DNA of 52,054 nucleotides from Streptomyces geranii (GTDB lineage: Bacteria > Actinomycetota > Actinomycetes > Streptomycetales > Streptomycetaceae), in assembly GCF_002954775.1 (NCBI RefSeq), contig NZ_PJME01000059.1, forward strand, positions 1 through 52,054. Reading direction: 5' to 3'. The translations under genes and the position numbers were made by a program. Positions 41,478 to 49,622 of the stretch are shown in pieces. Each line of letters opens with the position of its first letter. Positions within the stretch are counted from its first letter, which is position 1. The notes below the pieces were generated by a model. That model had not been told where the DNA came from. It worked only from the letters and a program-made list of their open reading frames with translations, and did no database searches.

Positions 41478-42569
41478 GTGACCAACGATCACGAGGATGT
41501 AAGGGAGTTGCTGGCGGCCTGGGCCTTCGGCGCCCTGCAGCCGGGCGACGAACGGACGGTCCGGCCGCACCTCGCCGAGTGCGCCGACTGCGCGGCGGAG
41601 GCGGCACGGCTGCGCGAGACGGTACGCGTCCTGGACGGGCCGCCCACCGCTGCTCCGGCGCCGGCGTCCCTGAACGGGAGCGCCCCCGCCCGGCCACCGG
41701 AGACGGGCGGCGTACTCGCCCTCGCCCTCCGCTCCCGCCGCCCGGCCGCAGCCCCCGGCATCGCCCCGCACGCCGCGCCCTACGCCGCCGCCGTCTCCGG
41801 CCTCCAGGCACTCCTGCGCGAACTGGACGGCGAAGGGGACGGCGAACGGGAAGGGAGCGGGCGCGGCGCCTGGGGCACGCCCGTCGTGCACGACTGGGAC
41901 GTCCGCGACACCGTCGCCCATCTGCTCGCCGCCGACGAACCGCTGGCGCTCCACCTGGGCCTGGACTCGCGCCTCCCCGGGACGGCCGCCGCACCGGCCG
42001 GAGCGGGCCCCGACTGGGCGGACGCCTGGGCCCTGCGCACCGCCGAGGTCATCGCCCACGAGCAGCGCCGCGAACCCCGGGAGACCGTCGCCGCCTGGGC
42101 CGCGCAGGCCGCCGCACTGCTCGCCACCCCCGAGGCCCGCGACCCCGAACTGGCCTCCACGGCAACGACGTTGATGGGCGCCCGGCTGCCCGTCGCCGAC
42201 CACTTCACCGTCCGGGCCTTCGAGGCGTGGATCCACACCGACGACATCGGCCGCGCCCTCGGCATCCCCGTACCCCCACCGCCCGACCCGCACCTGTGGC
42301 GCCTCGTCCACCTGGCCGTACGTATCCTCGGCACGGCCCTGGGACCCGACGCGCCCCCGGTGCTCTTCGCCGTCACCGGCGGCGCGGAGGAGTGGGTGCT
42401 GGGCTCGGAGGACGAACCCATACGGGCCGAACTCGTCCTGGACCCGGTCGACTTCTGCCTGCTCGTCGGCGGCCGTTACGCACCCGACGAGGTCCCGCGC
42501 GGCGAAACCGGCGACAGGGAGGCCGCACACGCCGTACTGGCACGCGCGGCCTCCCTGGCCTGGCTCTGA
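41478..42569 (+). CDS. Fused zinc anti-sigma / mycothiol MDMPI-domain protein
   Basis: 363 residues from a GTG with a strong GAAGGAGG before it. The N-terminal ZAS anti-sigma domain (about 1-50) has the H31-x3-C35-x2-C38 zinc motif (H-L-A-E-C-A-D-C). A DinB/MDMPI-like four-helix domain spans about 95-255, with W-D-V-R-D-T-V-A-H-L-L-A and V-R-A-F-E-A-W-I-H-T-D-D-I-G. An SCP2-like C-terminal part follows. The order suggests that a thiol- or metabolite-binding domain tunes release of the adjacent ECF sigma factor. It has no membrane helix. Each domain is recognisable; the combined role is inference. Confidence 0.85.
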   Translation: MTNDHEDVRELLAAWAFGALQPGDERTVRPHLAECADCAAEAARLRETVRVLDGPPTAAPAPASLNGSAPARPPETGGVLALALRSRRPAAAPGIAPHAAPYAAAVSGLQALLRELDGEGDGEREGSGRGAWGTPVVHDWDVRDTVAHLLAADEPLALHLGLDSRLPGTAAAPAGAGPDWADAWALRTAEVIAHEQRREPRETVAAWAAQAAALLATPEARDPELASTATTLMGARLPVADHFTVRAFEAWIHTDDIGRALGIPVPPPPDPHLWRLVHLAVRILGTALGPDAPPVLFAVTGGAEEWVLGSEDEPIRAELVLDPVDFCLLVGGRYAPDEVPRGETGDREAAHAVLARAASLAWL

Positions 42570-42586
42570 GGAGTTTTTGACGAACA

Positions 42587-43477
42587 TCACTGCACAGGCG
42601 TGAAATCCCTCGCCCCGACGAACTCGGGCCGCCGCACCGGCGCCGCGAACGGCTCCACCGCCTGGTTCTCCACGCTGTTGAACACGATGAACACGTTGCT
42701 GCGCGGGAACGGTGTGATGTTGTCCCCGGAGCCGTGCATGCAGTTGCAGTCGAACCAGGTGGCCGAACCGGCCCTGCCCGTGAACAACTTGATGCCGTGC
42801 TCGCCGGCCAGTGAGGTCAGCGCCTCGTCGGACGGGGTGCCCGCGTCCTGCATCTGGAGCGACTTCTTGTAGTTGTCGTCGGGCGTCGCCCCGGCGCAGC
42901 CGAGGAACGTCCGGTGCGAGCCCGGCATGATCATCAGGCCGCCGTTGGTGTCGAGGTTCTCGGTCAGCGCGATGGACACGGACACCGTCCGCATGTTCGG
43001 CAGGCCGTCCTCCGCGTGCCAGGTCTCGAAGTCGGAGTGCCAGTAGAAGCCGCCCGCGCCGAACCCCGGCTTGACGTTGATCCGCGACTGGTGGACGTAC
43101 ACGTCGGAGCCGAGCAGCTGCCGGGCCCGCCCCACCACCCGCTCGTCCCGCACGAGCTGGGCGAACACCTCGCTGATCCGGTGCACCTCGAAGACCGACC
43201 GGATCTCCTTCGACTTCGGCTCGACGATCGACCGCTCGTCGTCCCGGACCGCGGGATCGGCGATCAGCCGCTCCAACTCGGCCCGGTAGAGGGCGACTTC
43301 GTCATCGTCGAGGAGTGCGTCGAGCGCCCGGAAGCCGTCGCGCTCGTACGCCATCAGGTCGGCCGTGGAGAACGGCCCGGGCAGGTCCGGCGCACCCCAC
43401 AGGACCGGGTCCTGGCGAGGGACGGACACCTCGGCGGTGCCACGGGTGGGGTACAGGTCGGTGAGAGTGGTCATCAC
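42587..43477 (-). CDS. ectD: Ectoine hydroxylase
   Basis: 296 residues, Fe(II)/2-oxoglutarate dioxygenase. The facial triad is H147-x-D149 (Y-W-H-S-D-F-E-T-W-H) and H248 (C-N-C-M-H-G-S-G-D-N). The signature block F-Y-W-H-S-D-F-E-T-W-H-x-E-D-G is diagnostic of EctD. It converts ectoine to 5-hydroxyectoine, a better protectant against heat and desiccation. It is the last gene of ectABCD and starts 4 nt after the ectC stop, with a GGAGG site. GTG 43477 or the next codon ATG 43474 may be the true start. Confidence 0.97.
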   Translation of the reverse strand: MMTTLTDLYPTRGTAEVSVPRQDPVLWGAPDLPGPFSTADLMAYERDGFRALDALLDDDEVALYRAELERLIADPAVRDDERSIVEPKSKEIRSVFEVHRISEVFAQLVRDERVVGRARQLLGSDVYVHQSRINVKPGFGAGGFYWHSDFETWHAEDGLPNMRTVSVSIALTENLDTNGGLMIMPGSHRTFLGCAGATPDDNYKKSLQMQDAGTPSDEALTSLAGEHGIKLFTGRAGSATWFDCNCMHGSGDNITPFPRSNVFIVFNSVENQAVEPFAAPVRRPEFVGARDFTPVQ

Positions 43478-43481
43478 TGGG

Positions 43482-43880
43482 TCACGCCTCCTCGGTCAGC
43501 AGGGGGTAGACGCCGTTCTCGTCGTGGTCCTCGCGGCCGGTCACGGGCGGGTTGAAGACACAGATGCAGCGGAAGTCCTCCTTGATCCGCATCGTGTGCC
43601 GCTCGTGCCCGTCGAGGAGGTACATGGTCCCCGGGGTGATCGTGTACGTCATCCCGGTCTCGTCGTCGGTCAGTTCGGCCTCGCCCTCGGTGCACACGAC
43701 GGCCTCGACATGGTTCGCGTACCACATCGACGTCTCCGTACCCGCGTACAGAACCGTCTCGTGGAGCGAGAAACCGACCCGCTCCCGGGCGAGGACGATC
43801 CGCTTGCTCTCCCAGGTGCCGGACGCCGACCTCACATGCCGGTCGGTGCCCTCGATGTCCTTGAACGAACGGACGATCAC
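43482..43880 (-). CDS. ectC: L-ectoine synthase
   Basis: 132 residues, a cupin. The sequence V-I-V-R-S-F-K-D-I-E-G-T at the start and the blocks H-V-E-A-V-V-C-T-E-G-E-A-E-L-T-D and L-L-D-G-H-E-R-H-T-M-R are those of EctC. It cyclises N-gamma-acetyl-diaminobutyrate to ectoine. The start is the GTG at 43880, supported by a GAGAGGGG run before it; the long frame extending further upstream is a non-coding shadow of ectB. It sits 20 bp after the ectB stop. Confidence 0.97.
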   Translation of the reverse strand: MIVRSFKDIEGTDRHVRSASGTWESKRIVLARERVGFSLHETVLYAGTETSMWYANHVEAVVCTEGEAELTDDETGMTYTITPGTMYLLDGHERHTMRIKEDFRCICVFNPPVTGREDHDENGVYPLLTEEA

Positions 43881-43900
43881 GGTGCTGAACAACCCCTCTC

Positions 43901-45172
43901 TCAAATGGTCTCTCGGACGGCGCGGGCCACGATGCGCAGCCCCTCGTCCAGTTCCTCGGGCGTGATCGTGAGCGCCGGCAGCAGCTTCATGACCTCGCTC
44001 TGCGGGCCGGACGTCTCGATGAGCAGCCCGAGTTCGAAGGCCCGCCGCGCGACCCGCTCCGCGCGCGCCTTCTCCTTGAACTCCATGCCCCAGACCAGAC
44101 CCCGGCCCCGGTACTCCCTGATGTCGGCGAGGTTCTCCTCGGTGATCGAGATGAGCGCCTCCTCGACCTGCTCGCCACGGGCACGGGTCTGCTTCTCCAT
44201 GGCGGAGCCGTCCGCCCAGTACGTCTCCAGCGTGGCCGCGGCCGTCACGAACGCCGGGTTGTTGCCGCGGAACGTGCCGTTGTGCTCGCCCGGCTCCCAG
44301 ATGTCCAGCTCGGGCCTGAACAGGCAGAGGGACATGGGGAGTCCGTAGCCGCTGATGGACTTCGACACGGTGACGATGTCGGGCACGATGCCCGACTCCT
44401 CGAAGGAGAAGAAGGCGCCGGTCCGTCCGCAGCCCATCTGGATGTCGTCGACGATCAGCAGCATGTCCTGCCGCTCGCACAGCTCGGCCAGCGCCCGCAG
44501 CCACTCCGGGCGGGCGACGTTGATGCCGCCCTCGCCCTGTACGGTCTCCACGATCACGGCGGCCGGCTTGTTGAGACCGGAGCCCTGGTCCTCCAACAGC
44601 CGCTCGAACCAGAGGAAGTCGGGGACGGTCCCCTCGAAGTAGTTGTCGAAGGGCATCGGCGTCCCGTGCACCAGCGGTATGCCCGCACCGGCCCGCTTGA
44701 AGGCGTTGCCGGTCACGGCGAGCGACCCGAGGGACATCCCGTGGAAGGCGTTGGTGAAGGACACGATGGACTCCCGCCCCTTCACCTTCCGCGCCAACTT
44801 CAGCGCCGCCTCGACGGCGTTGGTGCCCGTCGGGCCCGGGAACATGACCTTGTACGGCAGTTGGCGGGGCCGCAGCACCAACTCCTGGAAGGACTCCAGG
44901 AAGGCCCGCTTCGCCGAGGTCGACATGTCGAGCCCGTGCGTGACGCCGTCCCGTTCCAGATAGTCGATCAACGCCCGTTTGAGTACGGGGTTGTTGTGGC
45001 CGTAGTTGAGAGATCCGGCACCGGCGAAGAAGTCGAGGTAGGCATGGCCGTCCTCGTCGTACATACGGCTGCCCTGCGCACGGTCGAACACGGCGGGCCA
45101 GCTGCGGCAGTAGCTGCGGACCTCCGACTCGACGGTCTCGAAGACGCTCAGGTCGGGCTGGGTGATGGTCAC
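43901..45172 (-). CDS. ectB: Diaminobutyrate--2-oxoglutarate transaminase
   Basis: 423 residues, class III aminotransferase. The cofactor aspartate is in I-V-D-D-I-Q-M-G-C-G-R-T-G-A and the PLP lysine in S-K-S-I-S-G-Y-G-L-P-M-S. The N-terminal F-E-T-V-E-S-E-V-R-S-Y-C-R-S-W-P matches EctB. It makes L-2,4-diaminobutyrate from aspartate semialdehyde and glutamate, the first committed step. It lies 57 bp downstream of ectA. Confidence 0.97.
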   Translation of the reverse strand: MTITQPDLSVFETVESEVRSYCRSWPAVFDRAQGSRMYDEDGHAYLDFFAGAGSLNYGHNNPVLKRALIDYLERDGVTHGLDMSTSAKRAFLESFQELVLRPRQLPYKVMFPGPTGTNAVEAALKLARKVKGRESIVSFTNAFHGMSLGSLAVTGNAFKRAGAGIPLVHGTPMPFDNYFEGTVPDFLWFERLLEDQGSGLNKPAAVIVETVQGEGGINVARPEWLRALAELCERQDMLLIVDDIQMGCGRTGAFFSFEESGIVPDIVTVSKSISGYGLPMSLCLFRPELDIWEPGEHNGTFRGNNPAFVTAAATLETYWADGSAMEKQTRARGEQVEEALISITEENLADIREYRGRGLVWGMEFKEKARAERVARRAFELGLLIETSGPQSEVMKLLPALTITPEELDEGLRIVARAVRETI

Positions 45173-45229
45173 GGCGGTGAACTCCTTGCGGTGCGGGTGC
45201 GGTGGGGGGTGCGTCGGCGGGCCGGCGAG

Positions 45230-45739
45230 TCAGCCGGAGAGCGGGCCGATGCGGTACAGGACCTCGGGGTCGTGGGACCCGTCCTTCGGGAACTGGCCCG
45301 CGTCGAACAGCACCTCGCGCTCGACGATGGCGTCATGGCGCTCCGCGAACGAGGTGAACAGCCGCTCCGAGGCGGTGTTGCCCGGTGTGATGGTGGTCTC
45401 GACGGCGGTGATCCCCTGCTCGCCGGAGACCCGCCGGGTCAGCCCGTCGAGCAGCGCGGCGGCGAGCCCGCGCCCCCGCTGCCCGGCGTCCACGGCCACC
45501 TGCCAGACGAGCAGTGTGTGCGGCAGGTCCGGCCGGACGTACCCGGTGACGAAGCCGACCGGCTCGCCCTCGGGGTCCCGGGCGACGGCCGAGGTGGCGG
45601 CGAAGTCCCGGCACCACAGCAGATAGCTGTACGACGAGTTGAGGTCGAGAACCTTCGAGTCCCTGGCGATCCGCCACAGCGCGGCGCCGTCGGCTACCAC
45701 CGGGCGGTCGATTTGCAGGTCTGTCAGTACGGCACTCAT
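45230..45739 (-). CDS. ectA: Diaminobutyrate acetyltransferase
   Basis: 169 residues, GNAT fold. The blocks D-L-N-S-S-Y-S-Y-L-L-W-C-R-D-F, V-A-V-D-A-G-Q-R-G-R-G-L-A-A-A-L-L and E-T-T-I-T-P-G-N-T-A-S-E-R-L-F are diagnostic of EctA. It acetylates diaminobutyrate at the gamma amino group. It heads the osmoprotectant operon. There is no conventional Shine-Dalgarno before its ATG; instead the leader carries repeated TTGCAT words and is unusually A/T-rich. Confidence 0.97.
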   Translation of the reverse strand: MSAVLTDLQIDRPVVADGAALWRIARDSKVLDLNSSYSYLLWCRDFAATSAVARDPEGEPVGFVTGYVRPDLPHTLLVWQVAVDAGQRGRGLAAALLDGLTRRVSGEQGITAVETTITPGNTASERLFTSFAERHDAIVEREVLFDAGQFPKDGSHDPEVLYRIGPLSG

Positions 45740-45777
45740 GCAAATGCAACTTACCGATCGGAAATCAAAAATGCATG
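45737..45777 (-). promoter_or_regulatory. Dyad region in the ectA leader
   Basis: CATGCA (45737-45742) and TGCATG (45772-45777) flank the palindrome CCGATCGG (45754-45761), giving nested dyads with nearly the same centre. Read on the minus strand, TTGCATTTGCAT abuts the start codon. The whole gap 45740-45903 is A/T-rich for this genome and should hold the stress-responsive ect promoter and its operator. Confidence 0.5.
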
Positions 45778-45903
45778 GCCGTCAGCGGTTTTCTGTTGTT
45801 GGTTGAATCACACTCGTTGAATTTGCTTAATTCGTTCGCAAAACCTTGTGTTTAGGTCGGGAAAAAGCGGGCAGACGAATGCGGGAAGCTAATCTGAATT
45901 CAA

Positions 45904-46962
45904 TTACCGAATTTCAGTGCCGGCCAGCGCCGCGCCCAGTGCGGCCAGACTCCGCCGCACCACCTCGGGCGTCGCGTCGGGCCCGTAGTGGTTGACCCGG
46001 ATCATCTCCTTGGCCAGCGCACCCCCGCCCGCCGCCAGCGGCAGCGTCGGATCGGCGGCCAGCGCGCTCGCCACCAGCTCCGAGGCGACGACCCCGGCGG
46101 GCGCCCGCAGGGTCGTGGCGACCGGCGCCGCGTCCGCCGCCTCGTACACATACGGCTCAAGACCGCCGCCCAGCGCGAGCGCCCCCGCCCGGGTGGCCGC
46201 CGCCGCGGCGCGGTGCCGGGCGATCACCGCGTCCAGGCCCGCCGTCTCGATCCGCTCCACGCACGCCTCCAGCGCGAGCATCTCCAACTGGGCCGGAGCG
46301 TGCAGCAGGGTGCGCCGGCCGCCGTCGATCCAGCGCTCCTTCCAGTCGAGCAGCGAGAGGTACGACCGGCGCGGCGCCCCCGGATTGGCCGCCATGCGGG
46401 CCCACGCCCGCTCGCTCACCGACACCGCCGACACCCCGGCGGGCCCGCCCATCGCCTTCTGCGCCCCGATCACGCACAGGTCGACACCCCACGCGTCCGG
46501 CAGCACCGGCTCGGCGCCCACCGACGCGACGGCGTCCAGATAGAGGAGGGCGCCCTGCTCCCGTACCGCCTCGCCGATCTCCGCGACCGGGTTGGTGTTG
46601 CCGGTCGCCGCCTCCGCGTGCACCAGCGAGACGAAGTCGATCTCCGGGTGCTCGGCGAACGCCTCCCGGACCTGCGCGGCCGTCACGGCGGCGTGGAAGG
46701 GCACCGCGAGGTCGACGACCCGCGCACCGCAGTCCCGCAGCCAGTCGCCGAAGGTCTGCCCGTAGGGGCCCGTGACGATGTTGAGGGCCGTGGTGCCCGG
46801 ACCCGCGGTACCCCTAATGGCACCTTCCAGGGGGAGCAGCGCCTCGCCCTGCATGATCACGACGTCCTGCTCGGTCCCGAGCAGCCGCGCCACCCGGTCC
46901 TCGATCGACGCGAAACGGGCGGCCGTGAGGGGCGCCAGGTCCAGGAAGGGATGCGTGGTCAC
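45904..46962 (-). CDS. Class V aminotransferase (alanine-glyoxylate/serine-pyruvate type)
   Basis: 352 residues from a GTG. The PLP lysine is in V-I-G-A-Q-K-A-M-G-G-P-A-G and the cofactor block is Y-L-D-A-V-A-S-V-G. The N-terminal I-V-T-G-P-Y-G-Q-T-F replaces the usual G-x-F-G loop, and R-V-N-H-Y-G is near the end. This is the AGXT/purine-catabolism UcpG-like branch. It is transcribed in the ect direction but upstream of it. Its partner reaction is unknown; it could supply or remove an amino acid linked to the divergent ABC importer. Confidence 0.85.
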   Translation of the reverse strand: MTTHPFLDLAPLTAARFASIEDRVARLLGTEQDVVIMQGEALLPLEGAIRGTAGPGTTALNIVTGPYGQTFGDWLRDCGARVVDLAVPFHAAVTAAQVREAFAEHPEIDFVSLVHAEAATGNTNPVAEIGEAVREQGALLYLDAVASVGAEPVLPDAWGVDLCVIGAQKAMGGPAGVSAVSVSERAWARMAANPGAPRRSYLSLLDWKERWIDGGRRTLLHAPAQLEMLALEACVERIETAGLDAVIARHRAAAAATRAGALALGGGLEPYVYEAADAAPVATTLRAPAGVVASELVASALAADPTLPLAAGGGALAKEMIRVNHYGPDATPEVVRRSLAALGAALAGTEIR

Positions 46963-47097
46963 GGAGGTGCTCTCTTCGGTTCGCGGGGTAGGTAGGACGA
47001 GTCGAGACTAGCCGCAGAGCCACCCGCCCCCCCCGGTCCGCCGTGATCCGGAGGCAGCCCAGGCCGGGTGGCCCGCATCCCCCCACAGGAGGTCCTC

Positions 47098-47943
47098 GTG
47101 AACCCGGTGCTCGGACGACGGTCCCGCATCCTGGCCGCCACCACCGCGACGGCCGGGCTCCTGCTCGTGACCGGCTGCTCCTCGGACGACGACGGCGGCG
47201 GCGCCGCGAAGACCGCCGCGGGCGGGGTCGAGGTCGTCAAGGCCGGGCAGCTCACCGTCTGCACCCACCTCCCCTATCCGCCCTTCCAGTCGGAGATCGA
47301 CGGGAAGGTGCAGGGATTCGACGTGTCGCTCGTCGACCTCGTCGCCAAGAATCTCGGAGTGAAGCAGGAAATCCTCGACACGCCCTTCGAGAACTTCAAG
47401 ACGGGCGCCTTCCTCAACTCCGACCAGTGCGACCTCGGCGCGGCCGGTATGACCATCACCGAGGAACGCAAGAAGAACGTCGACTTCTCCGACCCCTACT
47501 TCGACGCCACCCAGGCCGTGCTCGTCGACAAGAAGAGCGGCATCACCTCCTTCGACGGCCTGGGGGACAAGAAGGTCGGCGCCCAGGCGCAGACGACCGG
47601 CGAGGACTACGCCAAGGAGAAGGGCCTCGACCCGGTCTCCTTCGAGTCCTCCGACGCCGTCCTCAACGGCCTGCGCACCGGACAGGTCGACGCGGTGATC
47701 ATCGACTACCCGGTCGTCCAGGGCTGGCTCAAGGACAAGGCCACCGCCGACGCCTTCCAGGTCGTCGACAACCTCAACACCGGTGAGGAGTACGGCTTCA
47801 CGGTGAAGAAGGGCAACGCGAAGCTGCTCGCCGCGATCAACAAGGCGATCACCGACGCGAAGGCCGACGGCACGTACAAGAAGCTGTACGAGCAGTGGAT
47901 CGGCCCGTACGACGACTCCGCGGCGACCCCGTCCGCGTCATGA
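47098..47943 (+). CDS. Polar amino-acid-type ABC transporter substrate-binding lipoprotein
   Basis: 281 residues from a GTG with AGGAGG upstream. The lipobox is L-V-T-G-C with lipidated C27. The family 3 solute-binding protein has L-T-V-C-T-H-L-P-Y-P-P-F near the start, G-F-D-V-S-L-V-D-L-V-A and C-D-L-G-A-A-G-M-T-I-T-E-E-R. It delivers a polar amino acid or similar zwitterion to the coupled permease (4-bp overlap). The nearby ect genes make an ectoine-type ligand conceivable, but known ectoine importers of this class have two permeases. Confidence 0.92.
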   Translation: MNPVLGRRSRILAATTATAGLLLVTGCSSDDDGGGAAKTAAGGVEVVKAGQLTVCTHLPYPPFQSEIDGKVQGFDVSLVDLVAKNLGVKQEILDTPFENFKTGAFLNSDQCDLGAAGMTITEERKKNVDFSDPYFDATQAVLVDKKSGITSFDGLGDKKVGAQAQTTGEDYAKEKGLDPVSFESSDAVLNGLRTGQVDAVIIDYPVVQGWLKDKATADAFQVVDNLNTGEEYGFTVKKGNAKLLAAINKAITDAKADGTYKKLYEQWIGPYDDSAATPSAS

Positions 47944-48776
47944 CCGAGGTCACGGACCGGCAAGTACAGCCCCGCAAACAGGGGTTGACGCGCCGTCAGA
48001 AGCGGGCGCTGTCCCGGGGCGCCCAGTACGCGCTGTTCGTCGCGGCCGTCGTCGCCTTCGCGGTGTCGGCCGACTGGGACCGGCTCCAGAACCAGTTCGC
48101 GCAGGCGGACCTGGCCCAGCAGATGTTCCCGGACATCATCACGCTGGCCCTCAAGAACACCGTCCTCTACACCCTCTCCGGCTTCGTCTTCGGCCTGGTG
48201 CTGGGGATGGTCGTGGCGCTGATGCGGCTGTCGTCGGTCGGCCCCTACCGCTGGGTCGCGGGCATCTACATCGAGATCTTCCGCGGCCTGCCCGCCCTGC
48301 TGATCTTCATCTTCGTGGGCGTGGCGGTGCCACTGGCCTTCCCCGGTACGGAGATCCCCGGCGGCACCTACGGCAAGGTGGCGTTGGCGCTGGGCCTGGT
48401 CTCGGCGGCGTACATGGCGGAGACGATCCGCGCGGGCATCCAGGCGGTCCCCAAGGGCCAGCTGGAGGCGGCCCGTTCACTGGGCTTCTCGCACGCGAGG
48501 GCGATGGTCTCGATCGTCATCCCACAGGCCTTCCGGATCGTGATCCCGCCGCTCACCAACGAGTTGGTGCTCCTCTTCAAGGACTCCTCGCTGGTGCTGT
48601 TCCTCGGCGTCACCCTGGAGGAACGCGAACTCGCCAAGTACGGCCGTGACTTGGCGAGCCAGACCGCCAACTCGACACCGATCCTGGTGGCGGGCCTGTG
48701 CTATCTGCTGGTGACGGTGCCGCTGGGCTTCGTCGTACGAAGGCTGGAGACGAAGGCGGGGGAGGCGACGAGATGA
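47940..48776 (+). CDS. Polar amino-acid-type ABC transporter permease
   Basis: 278 residues with about five membrane helices. The HisM/GlnP-type permease block is L-A-L-K-N-T-V-L-Y-T-L-S-G-F near the start, with E-I-F-R-G-L-P-A-L-L and the EAA-like E-A-A-R-S-L-G-F-S. A basic cytoplasmic N-terminus of about 30 residues precedes the first helix. Only one permease gene is present, so the transporter is probably a homodimer. It is coupled by ATGA overlaps on both sides. Confidence 0.92.
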   Translation: MTEVTDRQVQPRKQGLTRRQKRALSRGAQYALFVAAVVAFAVSADWDRLQNQFAQADLAQQMFPDIITLALKNTVLYTLSGFVFGLVLGMVVALMRLSSVGPYRWVAGIYIEIFRGLPALLIFIFVGVAVPLAFPGTEIPGGTYGKVALALGLVSAAYMAETIRAGIQAVPKGQLEAARSLGFSHARAMVSIVIPQAFRIVIPPLTNELVLLFKDSSLVLFLGVTLEERELAKYGRDLASQTANSTPILVAGLCYLLVTVPLGFVVRRLETKAGEATR

Positions 48777-49612
48777 GCGACGGTACGAAGGACACGGTCG
48801 TCCCGGAGATCGAAGTCCGGGACCTGTACAAGTCGTTCGGCGACAACGAGGTGCTGCGGGGCATCGACCTGGAGATCGGACAGGGCGAGGTCGTGTGCGT
48901 CATCGGCCCGTCCGGCTCCGGCAAGTCGACCCTGCTGCGCTGTGTGAACCTGCTGGAGGAGCCGACGAAGGGCCAGGTCTTCGTCGGCGGTACGGAGGTC
49001 ACGCACCCGGACGTCGACATCGACGCCGTCCGCCGCCGGATCGGCATGGTCTTCCAGCAGTTCAACCTCTTCCCGCACCTCACGGTGACGGAGAACCTGA
49101 CACTGCCGCAGCGCAGGGTGCTGAAGCGGGACAAGACGGAGGCGGCGAGGGTGGCCGCCGAGAACCTGGAACGGGTGGGCCTGACGGAGAAGGCGACGTC
49201 CTACCCCTCCTCCCTCTCCGGCGGCCAGCAGCAACGGGTGGCGATCGCAAGGGCGTTGGCGATGGGCCCGGAGGTCATGCTGTTCGACGAGCCGACCTCG
49301 GCCCTCGACCCCGAGCTGGTCGGGGACGTACTGGCGGTGATGCGCCGGCTCGCGAACGAGGGCATGACGATGATGGTCGTCACGCACGAGATGACGTTCG
49401 CCCGCGAGGTCGCCGACCGGGTCGTCTTCATGGACGGCGGAGTGATCGTCGAGGACGGCCCCCCGGCGCAGGTGATCACCAACCCGAGCCACGAACGCAC
49501 CCGCCACTTCCTCTCTCGCCTGCTGGACCCGGCGATGGCGGAGGTGGAGGAGGTGGCGGAGGGGGAGACGGTGGCGGAGGTCTCGGACCGGACGAACGGC
49601 CCGGCTGACTAA
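48773..49612 (+). CDS. Polar amino-acid-type ABC transporter ATPase
   Basis: 279 residues with all ABC motifs: Walker A G-P-S-G-S-G-K-S-T, Q-loop F-Q-Q-F-N-L-F-P-H, signature L-S-G-G-Q-Q-Q-R, Walker B V-M-L-F-D-E-P-T-S and H-loop V-V-T-H-E-M. The GlnQ-type wording fits the two coupled upstream genes. A Glu/Val-rich tail of about 25 residues after L-L-D-P-A-M is an unusual extension. Confidence 0.94.
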   Translation: MSDGTKDTVVPEIEVRDLYKSFGDNEVLRGIDLEIGQGEVVCVIGPSGSGKSTLLRCVNLLEEPTKGQVFVGGTEVTHPDVDIDAVRRRIGMVFQQFNLFPHLTVTENLTLPQRRVLKRDKTEAARVAAENLERVGLTEKATSYPSSLSGGQQQRVAIARALAMGPEVMLFDEPTSALDPELVGDVLAVMRRLANEGMTMMVVTHEMTFAREVADRVVFMDGGVIVEDGPPAQVITNPSHERTRHFLSRLLDPAMAEVEEVAEGETVAEVSDRTNGPAD

Positions 49613-49622
49613 TGTGCCCTGC

